Below are positions 45,441 through 55,855 of a DNA stretch of 64,000 nt, piece after piece. Origin of the DNA: Haliclona indistincta. Lineage: Eukaryota; Porifera; Demospongiae; Haplosclerida; Chalinidae. Under the pieces are notes generated by a model, which made no database searches, was not told the origin of the DNA, and saw only the letters and a list, made by a program, of their open reading frames with translations. The position numbers and the translations under genes are program-made. Within the stretch, counting starts at the first letter, position 1. Every line of letters begins with the position of its first letter. The stretch is taken from the NCBI GenBank assembly GCA_964017065.1, contig OZ024786.1:9677047-9741046 (forward strand). Direction: 5' to 3'.

Positions 45441-45633
45441 GGAGGAAGGAGATGATTTCAAGCTGAGTGCTGTATCATCAGCGAGACGATCGGGTAGCAG
45501 ATCTCGTATTGCTCAGATTAGTGAAAATGAGGATGAAGATTTTGTTAAACCAAGGAAAAGGAAGGGAAAAGGAGCGATGAAGAAGCAGTCAACTAGACGA
45601 ACTTTATGTGTTTCAGACAGTGATGAGAACTAG
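45379..45633 (+). CDS. Small charged protein ORF divergent from the pogo-like relic
   Basis: 84 codons from ATG: MTLPLKRSLRVVGGNNRS, then EEGDDFKLSAVSSARRSGSR, acidic SENEDEDF, a basic run, and CVSDSDEN at the end. It looks like a small nuclear protein and recurs at 22,166-22,360. It overlaps the opposite strand of the transposase N-terminus, so it may be a chance antisense frame. Confidence 0.3.
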   Translation: MTLPLKRSLRVVGGNNRSMNQEEGDDFKLSAVSSARRSGSRSRIAQISENEDEDFVKPRKRKGKGAMKKQSTRRTLCVSDSDEN

Positions 45634-46156
45634 AGTTATTTACTAGAGTTATTAAAGATAATAATTATTATATTAGTTGCTTGAGTTCATCCCAAGTTGC
45701 TTCACAAGTGGGAGTACAAATTAAGGTGGCGGTACCTATTTAGTAGCATCGCCACCCGCCCATTTAAATATGATAGCTGCTGAGCTTACCTGTTGTGGAA
45801 CCGAAGAGCGCAGCGATGGTCCGGTACGTTTGTTCTTCAATAAACAAGGCGGCACTGCTGCACTCCATACCTCCGTGCGTTGAGTGCAGTGCTGACTGAA
45901 CTCCCAATCATTATTATTAATTTTTATTGTGAGTCAAATACGTAAAGTTATACTACAGCTCAATGTAATTCTAGAATCTGATTGGTCAGTTGGAGGAAAA
46001 TAAATCTCGTATTATCCGCGGGAACTCGTATTAATCCGCGGGAACTCATATTAATCCGCGGCAATAAAGAATACAATAGAAGGCGTGCACGGGCATGCAT
46101 GATTTGCTATTAGCTAGCTATACATGTAGCTGTCTCCTGTACTATGCATATGGCGT

Positions 46157-47545
46157 TCAGAGTTTACAGTTGAAGTTGATAGTGATGTTCGAACAGTTTT
46201 GGATGGTTACACCGGGAGCCTCGCCGATCATCTGGCTACTATAGCCCACCGATTGAGATGTGACTGCTGGTACTGGCGTTGGCTGCGTTGCTGTCTGTGC
46301 AGTGGGTCTCTTAGCAGCAGGCACCATTGCCAAGATGTCAGACAGGGCCTCCTGCTGATCGGCGCTGGTTCTTTTGTAGCTGCGCACCCCATCCAGACTC
46401 CTGTGTCCTGTCCGCTCCATTATGAGCTGCTCGTCGACTCCATGGCGATAGAGACGCGTGGCTGCAGTGACGCGCAGGGAGTGATTTGTTTTGTACCCAG
46501 GAATGCCTGCTTGGCGACACATATCTCTAACCATGTTGTCCAGAGTGTGGTAGCCTAGTGGCTTGATAGAGAACCAGCAGTTTGGCTTGGGCTTCTGCAA
46601 TGGCTGTAAGTAGAACGTTCCTTTTGGGCAGTTTTCGGGGCAAAGCTGTTGATATTTCCTGAAAACGCTAACTGCACATATCGCAGGATTCCCTGGGTTG
46701 TCGTGCTGAATGACTGTTTTAGGGTTGATCTTCCTTCCCTTTAAACCTCCTGGGTTATTCTTGGAAATATCTTCCACGTATTGAAGAAAAGGTCGTTGGC
46801 CATGTCTTTCGACGATAGTGATTTGGCATTTACTGGCACGGTGGCGAAGCTGCCTGTGTTCATTACCACTTCGCAAAGCGAAATAGATTCCATTGTGGAA
46901 AAACACGGTATTTAGCAGTGCCTGGGGAGTGTGGTCTCCAAAAATGCCTTTCTCCCACAGCAACTCTTCCTCTTCTTCGGTTAATGGCTCTGCCTTTCGA
47001 GTCTTAGAGCCCAAGCCAGCAGCTTTTATGTGTTTCATTTCCGAGTCCAACACGGTCCTGAACTCCTGAAAAGCAGGATCTTGGAAGAGGTCTAATTGTC
47101 GGCCGCTCTGTCTTAGGAAGCGCATTATTCCGCTAACTATGTGGTGTAAGGTAGCGGGAGGGTAGTGCTGTCCGTTCTCTTTGCGCACCTCCAGTATGAA
47201 ACGGCAAAGCCAATGCTGCAGTTGGTCATTGTTGAGCGCCGTGATAGTTGGTATAGCAGCTTCAGTGGAACAGGAAGGTCGTTGGCTGCTCCACAAATCC
47301 CACAGCTTCATGCACCACTTTGTATCATTCCTGGTACTTTTTGGAACTGCTGCCTCTTTAGCTTGTTGCACGTCATTGCTCGTTACAGGAGCTGCAAAAC
47401 GTCGCTTGTTAGTAGGCGGAGCTGTTGTGGGCGGAGGAGAATCTTGAAAAAAAGCAGCAATGACGTCCTCAGGAAAGTCGCTTTCATCAGTAGGCCAGTC
47501 GCTTTCAGCCCAACCTGGAGGAGCTAGCCTAAAGTTGTGAGCCAT
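46157..47545 (-). CDS. Crypton tyrosine recombinase
   Basis: 462 codons from the ATG at 47,545 (MAHNFRLAPPGW), uninterrupted. The N-terminal region is acidic and Pro-rich; a SAM-like DNA-binding part (about 75-170) includes NDTKWCMKLWDLWSSQR and RFILEVRKENGQHYPPATLH; the catalytic domain spans about 190-400. Visible catalytic residues: Arg in YFALRSGNEHRQL, His/Arg in NHSLRVTAATRLYRHGV, His in ERTGHRSLDG, and Tyr in VRSYKR, i.e. the complete R-H-R-H-Y set. The C-terminus ends NCSNITINFNCKL. The arrangement matches the DUF3504/Crypton family related to host genes such as KCTD1, ZMYM and QRICH1. It would cut and rejoin DNA via a phosphotyrosine link in the nucleus. The only transposase in the window that appears complete. 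Confidence 0.85.
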   Translation of the reverse strand: MAHNFRLAPPGWAESDWPTDESDFPEDVIAAFFQDSPPPTTAPPTNKRRFAAPVTSNDVQQAKEAAVPKSTRNDTKWCMKLWDLWSSQRPSCSTEAAIPTITALNNDQLQHWLCRFILEVRKENGQHYPPATLHHIVSGIMRFLRQSGRQLDLFQDPAFQEFRTVLDSEMKHIKAAGLGSKTRKAEPLTEEEEELLWEKGIFGDHTPQALLNTVFFHNGIYFALRSGNEHRQLRHRASKCQITIVERHGQRPFLQYVEDISKNNPGGLKGRKINPKTVIQHDNPGNPAICAVSVFRKYQQLCPENCPKGTFYLQPLQKPKPNCWFSIKPLGYHTLDNMVRDMCRQAGIPGYKTNHSLRVTAATRLYRHGVDEQLIMERTGHRSLDGVRSYKRTSADQQEALSDILAMVPAAKRPTAQTATQPTPVPAVTSQSVGYSSQMIGEAPGVTIQNCSNITINFNCKL

Positions 47546-47613
47546 TTCTTGCAACTGTGCGTCGTATGTAATGCGTCTTTTTGTTGTTGCTGTAGTATGT
47601 AGTATAAATACCT

Positions 47614-47752
47614 TAGACGACGAATCATCGTCAACTACGGAATTTAGAGCGCCTTGGCAACCTAAATAGACGCACTCGCGCTTCGCGCTCGGCGTCTATA
47701 CATAGGTTCCCGCGGCACTCTAAATCCCGTAGTTGCCTCGATCCGTCATCTA
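47614..47752. repeat. Long palindrome at the 5' side of the Crypton
   Basis: Arms of about 60 bp, starting TTAGACGACGAATCATCG, imperfect; inner parts CAACTACGGAATTTAGAGCG pair with the complement ending 47,735. Loop ACTCGCGCTTCGCGCTCGGC. It lies 69 bp upstream of the recombinase ATG and ends 10 bp before the element's TACTAC end. Confidence 0.85.
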
Positions 47753-49457
47753 ACCTATATTTACTACCTGCTAGATCAGATCTAAGTATATAGTTTAGTA
47801 CCACTTCTATATGCTGCCTGCATTGACTCTTCACTCCAGTGTTTACGGGTAAGTTTTGGGCGGCCAGGACTAACACCACAAACTAGACAAACTGAAGGCT
47901 TTCGCCTCTTTCTTTACCCATATTGACCATTCACTGAACATATGAATGATATGTTGGAGTGTGCCGTAGACTAAAATAGTTTTGATTCCTATTGAAGCAA
48001 AAATTAAATTGACATTGATATTATTGTTAGCTTACAACGCTCTCTGGTTAATCTACAAGAGTTGCAAGGTTGCTTCTGTGATGTGGTACCCTCACTTGGC
48101 TTCGTGCATGCTTCCAGTCTTCTCGGCACCCAATCTCAGTGCAATAACATTGACTCACTTCGTATCCCTCGCTTGCTCTTCTGAGCGATCTTCCCACTCA
48201 ATGTACTATCTATAGCGCACAATCTCTGAAATACGCTCAAGCTCAAATCTAGTCTTGTCTCCGAGTCAAGTCGTGACATGCACACCTGGCGGGAAACAGC
48301 TATATTAGCAGCAACGTTGTGTGTATGTGTCAACTACACACGCTAGAGAATCATTGATAATACATACAGCCTACCTAGCTTGCTACTGTACATAGGCATA
48401 ATGCTATTATAATGCTTACATACTGCTGCTGATCGATAAGTCATATTGGTCGATAATCGCCGACGTACGCTACAAATTTTTACAGGTAATGCCATATTCA
48501 TCTGCCTCACAGTGAAGAAATGAGTACAATATGCCATCTTGTACACCTATAATTATAAAGAATGGGAATTTGGACATAAATTACATTATGATAATTATTA
48601 TTGCCTTTGACAGACGGCACCAAATATCTTTTTCAGTAGAAGAAAGGAAGGGGAGCAGAATCAACAGCGCCATTTGCATCCAACCTTTGTAGTCTCAGCC
48701 AACAAAAGATTGGTAATAATAGCATACATTTCCATACATCTTGAGAATCGAGATGTAAAGTAAGCTGAAATACGGGCATTGATTTCATTCTTTTATGCCT
48801 TTGACTTTGTACTACGTACGTATGCCTAGGAGAATGGTATGTAGTGTCTCAACTTGTGTAAGACAATGTGGACTAAAAGTTAGCTTAATACGATCACAAC
48901 CATATAGGAGCACGACCATAATTATCCACAAAAATGAGTGATGACTTAGACTACTCGGCCATCCAGACACCTGATGGGATCTTACAGTAATCGAATGTTT
49001 TTCAAATTCTTCACACAGTAGTGTTGGTGGGTGAGTGATCTGATGACGTGTGAACAGGAAGATGTGCGTCCTTTAAATTGAACCTTTCTCTATCAAATCA
49101 CCTTCAGTTAACTTGTTGAGGATGCTTTCTAACTGCCTTGCCAGGCTAGATACACTTTCTTGCTGCTTTTGCAGCTGCCTGCAATTTGCTTGCATGTTCA
49201 TGTAGCAACGCTGTACTAGGTCTTTCGAACTTCTGGGACGCTTTCAGGGCGAGTATACGAGCCTACCCTAGGCGAATCAAGCCTGGTGACTCCTACAAGC
49301 AGAGAAAGTTTACCTAACTCATGAAAAATACTATAAGTACTACTATACTATGCAGAATGAATGGCACCTGCAGCAGCACTGTAGTCTGAAGTGAGGCATC
49401 ATAGCATTCAATGCGTCAGAGTAAGCTCTTAGACAGTACCTTGTGTCCATGCTTTAA

Positions 49458-50130
49458 GGTGACGGGTAACAGTTCGCCTAATTAATATTCACAAAAATGT
49501 TTTTATGCACTGTGCAAAATATGAACACGCTAGAGCGCTGTGAAGGCCATCAATGAAGACGCTAAACACTGTTCTTTCTCTCTTGAGCTATATTCAACGC
49601 TGGGTACTACGCAACTCGGCGACAGCAGGCACAATTGGAGAGATAGTAAACTGCAAAAACGAGGTGCCACTTTTCGCGCGCGCTGTAACAGTGTCGCTAC
49701 AGAGTCCATCGTCTACTGATGGGTTAGCATCCTCCGGAGGGCTGTAGACTATTAACTTGGACGTCTGGGCGACTGGCTCTGAGTAAAACGCAAAATAGTC
49801 TTGAAACGCTCGCCATTTTACAGCCTTTTCACGACATTTCGACCCATAACTTACAAACAAACAAACTCTCAGCCAAGTTTATAGTCCGCTGCCCTCCGCC
49901 TACGATTGTACAACTGCATTAACCTAGTTAAAGCGATTACTTGCTTACATTCTGGCTAAAATTTGGCACTCCGTTTTACAACTGCTTCCCAGATCACTAC
50001 CATAGACTCTAACCGCGAATTGCCCACGCATGTGGGGCAATTCGCGGTTAGAGTCTGTGATTTGCGTGGGCATTGAGGGCGCGGTCCCCGGCGGTGGGAT
50101 TTGCGTGGGCACAACTGTTACCCGTCACCT
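49458..50130. mobile_element. TTAA-target element T1 (piggyBac/Kolobok-like MITE)
   Basis: 673 bp with inverted ends GGTGACGGGTAACAGTT (17 bp), flanked by TTAA at 49,454 and 50,131. Copy I has the site unoccupied with one TTAA (26,425-26,428, ATGCTTAACGTATAGG). It contains an internal hairpin at about 49,990-50,058 (GACTCTAACCGCGAATTGCC arms) and an 88-codon frame without recognised family. Transposase is presumably supplied in trans. Confidence 0.85.
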
Positions 50131-50340
50131 TTAACAAGTATAGGCGAGTAGCTTGTTTAGTATCCATTGGTATCTAGTAATGAGATCAGTGGTACATGAC
50201 AGCCACTGCATGTTGATAGCAATGGCATGAGCTGTAAATTTGACTCTTGTGCAGTGTGTGGTGGTGGTACCTACCTGGTGCTTCCTTTCCTCTTTCCTCT
50301 CTTTGCTCCTTATCTTTTTTTCCTGCTCCATTTCCTTTAA

Positions 50341-50918
50341 GGTGGCGGTGCAGGTAATTAATATTCAACACCCACGCAACGTACGTTTTTCTAATAACTA
50401 TTTATAACTTCAGCGATTTACATAACAGTATGGGCAAAATAATACATGAAGCATCTGTGGCAGCTATCTCGACTGTCGAGCGATAGATCAACGCGCTTCA
50501 AGCGCAGCAGCATGCAGCAGCATCTTGCCCACAGACGTATAGAGCGAATTTCCGAAATGTGATCTAGATTTTTTTTTAACCGTGATTTTGTGGTCTAGGC
50601 TTGCTGTTTTGCTGCGTTAGCAAAGGAGTATAGAAAAATCGCTCTATACGTCTGTGCGCGCTGGAATTTGTAAGCTGTAAACGAAGTTCTTTCTGAAGCA
50701 AGCAAGCCAAACTGGAGATAACTGCCACAGACCGGTCTTTACTGGGCGAGATCACTGCTCCACGTTAGCTAATGCTTAGTGACTGAAACTTGCTATAATC
50801 GTTGTTTATCGATAGACAAACAAATGCATACTGGAGCACGCCTGTACAAAATACCATTGTAGAGAAAATAAAGCTACTTACAAAGTCATGAATCTCATTA
50901 AATTGGCGCACCGCCACC
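50341..50918. mobile_element. TTAA-target element T2
   Basis: 578 bp with 11-bp inverted ends GGTGGCGGTGC, flanked by TTAA at 50,337 and 50,919. Its ends resemble T1's (GGTGACGG). Inside, 18-bp arms CACAGACGTATAGAGCGA (50,531) and its complement (50,639) form a second hairpin. It interrupts the coiled-coil frame to its right. A related lone end, TTAAGGTGGCGGTACC, occurs at 22,448 and 45,719. Confidence 0.8.
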
Positions 50919-50924
50919 TTAATA

Positions 50925-51255
50925 GCTGCTCCTCTTTCTTGCGTAGCTGCTCCTCTCTCTTGCTTAGCCGCTCCTCTTTCCAGCTTAGCTGCTCTCTTAG
51001 CTGCCCCATATCGTTTCCTAGCAGCTCCTCTCTCTTCCTTAGCCACAACACTTTGTCACGATTATCTACTTTCTCCGCTTCTTCTATCTCGTTTACCACT
51101 CTTTCTATGTCTTTTCCAACCTTTTTAATGTTTTTCAACTTCTTTTATCTCTTTATCCACTTTTTTATCAATTTTTCATATCTTCTATCTCTTTCATCAC
51201 ATCTACCACTCCTTGTATCTTCCCTTCATCACTTGACATGCCGCTGTGATTCAAA
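50925..51255 (-). pseudogene. Coiled-coil protein gene fragment, truncated by T2
   Basis: The ATG at about 51,240 opens MSSDEGKIQGVVDVMKEIED, stopped after MKN. A shifted frame continues KKVGKDIERVVNEIEEAEK, then WLRKREELLGNDMGQLREQL and the heptad repeats RLSKREEQLRKKEEQL up to the TTAA element. Repeated Lys/Glu/Leu heptads indicate a long coiled coil. A copy of its first codons sits inside the Lys-rich gene copy 2 at 53,220-53,340. Function unknown. Confidence 0.5.
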
Positions 51256-51279
51256 AGTCAGTTACTAATTCAATCACAA

Positions 51280-51619
51280 ACTAGCATCAAACATTTCAGA
51301 CACGAAGCTGATTTTTGAGTTTGCCCAGTTATCCACTACATTATAAGGTAATGCATTGACAGCTACTTCTTGGTATGTGTTCACAGAACTCTGGTTTTAA
51401 TAAAATTAATGTAAGGAAATTTCAAGCCTTCATTAGTATGGTGTGGCGCTATAGGCACATACACGATCAATCGTCAGTGGTTGGTAACGTGTTAGTTTGA
51501 GCTCTGCTCCTGTACTTACCAGTGTTTACGGGTAAGTTTTGGGACTAACACCTAACTCCACTGCAGTCAGGTAGTTAGCAAACAACACAATTCAAACCTA
51601 GCTAAAAGCATAAACTACA
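51280..51619. other. Non-genic
   Basis: Shares the GTGTTTACGGGTAAGTTTTGG motif (51,521) with 22,856 and 47,841. No gene seen. Confidence 0.4.
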
Positions 51620-52024
51620 ATTAGACCATACCACGTGACTTTCGACCAATCAGATCGCTCAAAAAGTGTGCATTAAATAGCTTAATGCACACTTTTATTA
51701 ATGCACCTCGCGGATTAAGTTCTTAATGCACACTTTTATTAATGCACCTCGCGGATTAAGTTCTTAATGCACACTTTTATTAACGCGCACTTGAACAAAA
51801 TAGCAAGCACTCGGTCGGAAAGTCACCTGGCATGGTCTAAAACGTTTAGACCACACTAGGCGGTGCATTACGCGATATAAAGCACTCGGGCGTGCTCAAT
51901 AACGGTCTCGAACGCGTGATAATGCACTCGCCTTCGGCTCGTGCATTATCAACGCGTTCTCGACCGTTATTGACCCCACCCTCGTGCATTATATCGCGTA
52001 ATGCACCGCCTAGTGTGGTCTAAA
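51620..52024. mobile_element. Hairpin element with 41-bp tandem repeats
   Basis: Begins ATTAGACCATACCACGTGAC and ends GTGTGGTCTAAA. Contains 2.6 copies of a 41-bp unit (51,681-51,785, CTTAATGCACACTTTTATTA...) and a 180-bp palindrome 51,845-52,024 with arms of about 88 bp and loop CACTCGCCTTCGGCTCGTGC. The first about 60 bp also occur at 61,011-61,073, a partial second copy. Confidence 0.8.
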
Positions 52025-52310
52025 TATTACTTACTTCAGTTAGTTAGCTACTATACAAGTCAGTCAGTTAGCAAAGCATTATAGCAAAAAATACCTTCTT
52101 GATAACAGACTTCACTTTTAGACTTAAGCCTGCTTGGGGTATCAATAGACAGAACTCTTGGACATCCTTAATCAACTGCTCTAAAGCTTGTCCATCCACT
52201 TCATTCTCTATACATGTGTACACAAGTAAATGAAATCATAGCTAGTGGTTAGCGCCAAACAATGCTGTGTGTGGGCTAGCTCACCAGTGAATATTTCGAT
52301 GGTGTCTGAA
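52025..52310. other. Non-genic
   Basis: No gene. From about 52,320 the flank of the Merlin relic begins (shared with 9,130-9,240). Confidence 0.4.
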
Positions 52311-52425
52311 GGTATTCCACCGTTTTGTAGATTAGTCATGCTGCGACAAGGGACCTGCAAAAAGGCTGTACCTATGGAGGCTATGAAGAGCTGTCTACCA
52401 TACCATGGAATTGGATACTGAGTGG

Positions 52426-52720
52426 CTATGTCTCTAATGATACTATTGAAACCTGCTGTCTGGTGGTCCCATGCTGCTCCTTCCACATGAACTCATCCAG
52501 ATAGCTGACGAGTTGTGTTGCAGTGCACCCTTTTATCCTTTTTAGCTTAACTTTGACCCTGTTCCAGTAAGATTCTATAAGCTGTGTGTGCACGCCTGTT
52601 CCTGGGTCCACAAAATTTATGGAATTGTTGACTGTAGCTTGGCTAGAGACGTTTGCCAGGCTTGCTGTTGATTATAAGCTTCCCACTAATTGGAGTGCAC
52701 TACAGTACCAAGTACCACTC
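52426..52720 (-). pseudogene. Merlin transposase relic, copy 2
   Basis: Keeps FVDPGTGVHTQLIESYWNRV and KVKLKRIKGCTATQLVSYLD, EFMWKEQHG, the C-terminal part with the catalytic Glu, in an open frame. The VHTQ segment missing from copy 1 is present. Upstream catalytic parts are lost and the sequence changes at 52,720 into the Lys-rich gene copy 2. Confidence 0.75.
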
Positions 52721-52872
52721 AGTCGGTGCTCAAGACTTTGTTTTGTTGTCTATATAACTCAGTGGCAGCAGTAATCATATAGCATTGGTTATTTTTTAAG
52801 AGTACCTCTTCCCTGTAGTGATGTCGATTTATCCTGTTTTTGCTGCTCATCTATTGTAAACAAAAAATATTA

Positions 52873-53540
52873 CTACATGAAAAATTCGGTGCAAGTCTTA
52901 CCTAGCTCGGTTTGCAAACGCAAAACCTGGCTCTTCTTAGCTGCCAACGCATCACGAGCGTCTTGCAGCTCGTCTTCTAGTTCTTCAAGCTTTATCCTCT
53001 TTGCTTGACATTCAGAGCACGGCCTCGGAGTGAGTGTTGCGGGTGCGGCAGACTTGATCATGGCGTTTGTCATATCTTGTAAGCTAGCGCTTTGTGCCAG
53101 CTTTTGCTTGGCTTTCTCGCTTTCACTGTCACCTGCCTTGGGCTTTTTGGCTTTTTGGCTTTTTCTTTTTTGCATTGAGACGCCTTGGTCGTCGGCTTCC
53201 TGGCCCGTCGTCGGCTTCCTACCACTCCTTGTATCTTCCCTTCATCACTTGACATGCCTCTGTGATTCAAAAGAAAAGTCAGTTACTAATTCAATCACAA
53301 ACTATTCAATCACAAACTTGGTTGGATGCAACCAACCAAGGCGGTTGGATGGTTGTGCGGTCACAGTGACCGTGGGCGAGCTCGCTGCTGGCTCAATGGA
53401 ATCCAAGAAGCTCTCTAGTTCTTCTTTAGAGTCTACAGTGTTCCGTGCATGGAATGACGCACATACATAATTTTATTATCAAATCTTCACTTACTTGAAG
53501 CAGCGAGTAGTCTCGCGCCATGGCGCTGGCTGGATTTTTT
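52873..53540 (-). pseudogene. Lys-rich coiled-coil gene, disrupted copy 2
   Basis: 52,725-53,570 matches 18,808-19,502, including the ATG exon, donor, coiled coil and downstream donor. The coding part is broken by about 120 bp at 53,219-53,340 containing the first codons of the coiled-coil gene (MSSDEGKIQGVV on the minus strand) and a GTTGGATGCAACCAAC palindrome, and by a short internal repetition. A frame from the alternative start MQKRKSQKAKKPK to 52,873 remains open. Confidence 0.6.
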
Positions 53541-53784
53541 CCAGTAACAGGTGCCTGTTACTGGGAACTGTTGCATTGTCTTTTAAGTGCACTTTTCATG
53601 ACTGTTGATTGCTACACACATGGACAATGAGGCATGCATAATCAACTACATAGGTTGCTGCAGAAATGCATTATCACCCGGGCCTAAACAATGTATAGGG
53701 CACTTTCCGGACAGTAGTTTATTTTCTTGCCCCGTATATTTATCCTCCTCTGGTTTGTCCTCAATCTTTAGTTCTATTTTACTG

Positions 53785-55430
53785 TCCAGTTTTATTTCTT
53801 GTACATTCTTCTTGTTTCTCTACATCCTTCTCCTTTTCAATTTTCTTCTCTTCCTTCTTTTTTACTTCTTCCATCTCCATCGTAAGTTGAGCTTATCCAT
53901 GTAAAGGTGACAACTAAATCAAACCGATGGACAAACACAAACAAACCTTAGCAAATCTGGCATAAACGCCACTTGCCCTTAACACTCGTCTTTATAAAAT
54001 TATAGCTATAGCATAGAGAAATATGTTTAGTGCGATCTTTCTCAATCTCATTATAGATCCATTACAGTGTGGTCGAGTGTCCATTACAGTGTGGTCGAGT
54101 GTATTTCTTTGCTTGACACCAGCAACGTTCTATGGGATTTAACTCGCAGTGAAATTTCAGCAAATAGGCGCACAAGTGACCTCAACCCTTTACTAATTCC
54201 TCTAATATAGTTGTTTGATCTTTGAAATCCTATGGTGTAGATTGTTAATAATTATGACTACTAACTTCTGGACAAAAAAAGTTTTAACGTGTCATCTTTG
54301 AATTCCATTTTGGCAAGCCCCCCCCTTACCTCATGTTCACTTAATATTTCTCTCAGTCCCTCTGAAACTAAGCCATTGACATCCACCCCTCTCTCCTTCA
54401 GCACTGTCCTCATTCCCTTCTCTTGTCACACCATCCTCTCCATAATTTATTTGCCCTTCATAAAATTTAATGGCTGCTTACCTCTGTACATAGTGTTTCA
54501 CATTGTTCCTTCACACAGGCCGTCGTGGCCATTTGTTTTTCTGTGAAAGGATCAGCAGTAGCTTGAGTTTTTTTAAGTTGGACAAACTTTTGCCAGTCAT
54601 GGCCATGTTCAGAGAAGATGTATTCGGCAAGTTCAGTGATGTTGTTGAATGATTTTGTCATTCTGCCGTTTTTCTAATTGCACAGATTTTTGAATTGTTT
54701 TTTAGATGTTTTCTGGTTTTCAGGAATCAGGAATCAGTTTTATTTCTTGTACATTCTTCTTGTTTCTCTACATCCTTCTCCTTTTCAATTTTTTTCTCTT
54801 CCTTCTTTTATACTTCTTCCATCTCCATCGTAAGTTGAGCTTATCCATGTAAAGGTGACAACTAAATCAAACCGATGGACAATCACAAACAAACCTTAGC
54901 AAATCTGGCATAAACGCCACTTGCCCTTAACACTCGTCTTTATAAAATTATAGCTATAGCATAGAGAAATATGTTTAGTGCGATCTTTCTCAATCTCATT
55001 ATAGATCCATTACAGTGTGGTCGAGTGTCCATTACAGTGTGGTCGAGTGTATTTCTTTGCTTGACACCAGCAACGTTCTATGGGATTTAACTCGCAGTGA
55101 AATTTCAGCAAATAGGCGCACAAGTGACCTCAACCCTTTACTAATTCCTCTAATATAGTTGTTTGATCTTTGAAATCCTATGGTGTAGATTGTTAATATG
55201 ACTACTAACTTCTGGACAAAAAAAAAGTTTTACCGTGTCATCTTTGAATTCCATTTTGGCAAGCCTCTCCTTACCTCATGTTCACTTAATATTTCTCTCA
55301 GTCCCTCTGAAACTAAGCCATTGACATCCACCCCTCTCTCCTTCAGCACTGTCCTCATTCCCTTCTCTTGTCACACCATCCTCTCCATAATTTATTTGCC
55401 CTTCACAAAATTTAATGGCTGCTTACCTCC
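53785..55430. repeat. Tandem duplication of pogo-like sequence, period about 950 bp
   Basis: 53,785-54,480 (TTTTATTTCTTGTACATTCT ... AAATTTAATGGCTGCTTACC) is repeated at 54,738-55,430. The first unit's end is joined to a piece of repeat D (54,481-54,725, with the FTELAEYIFSEHG frame). Both units carry the same internal duplicate CATTACAGTGTGGTCGAGTG, so the doubling followed that event. Confidence 0.85.
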
Positions 55431-55855
55431 ATCCTTAACGTTCATCTTTTGAACATCTAATGCATCCTCTGGCAGTTTCATGTGAGAAGGGGCTTTGTCT
55501 AAGATAAACATCCCTTGTGTGACAGGATTTTTTTTCAATGAGTGTTATTGCTCTGTCAACCTGATCGATAAGCATGTTATCGTCCAAGTATCCTTCTACC
55601 GGTTCCCGGTAGACCCGGTACTGTTCTTTTTTGACCACACTTTGCTATGATGTTAGGTGGTCATGGGTTCAAAGGCATTCCACTCTCGTCCATGTTATAA
55701 ATTTGACCGGGATTGTCAAGCAGGTTGTCCTCTGTAAGGCAAAAGAGTATAATACTGATTTACTGCATTCATCAGAACATGTGCTGTAGGATCTCCACAC
55801 CTTATTGACAAATTTGGCTGTCTCTCCAAAAACATTCGCCACCAGCCATCTGATG
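55290..55855 (-). pseudogene. Pogo-like transposase relics P5/P6
   Basis: P6: HTH-domain end (FLERQPNLSIRCGDPTAHVL), VEGYLDDNMLIDQVDRAI, shifted FIFDK/LPEDAL block. P5 (54,340-54,480) holds only the far C-terminal stretch. Same deletion as P1-P4. Confidence 0.6.

Larger units (their letters stand above)
45951..47767 (-). mobile_element. Intact-looking Crypton DNA transposon
   Basis: About 1.8 kb bounded by TACTAC at 45,951-45,956 and 47,762-47,767. The unoccupied paralogue in copy I has a single ACTAC (AAAGTTACTACTTGCC near 22,575), with the left flank CGTAAAGTTA and the right flank AGATCAGATCTAAGTATATA both present there. A short identity rather than a long target duplication fits the strand exchange of Crypton tyrosine recombinases. 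It encodes one protein and contains a 139-bp palindrome at its 5' side and three ATTAATCCGCGGGAACTC-like repeats at its 3' side (46,010-46,070). Confidence 0.75.
43690..50335. repeat. Segmental copy II (paralogue of 20,790-26,630)
   Basis: See copy I for the shared blocks. Private insertions here: hairpin element 43,803-44,170, Crypton 45,951-47,767, TTAA element 49,458-50,130. Between them the two copies align with small indels (for example 48,508-48,690 is absent from copy I). Confidence 0.85.

Noticed and set aside
46199..47527. Plus-strand ORFs of up to 120 codons
   Set aside because: Antisense to the intact Crypton recombinase.
53605..53904. Hydrophobic Ser/Leu/Phe-rich plus-strand ORF
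   Set aside because: It is a reading of the pyrimidine-rich TTCTTCTTC tract that is tandemly repeated at 54.7 kb.
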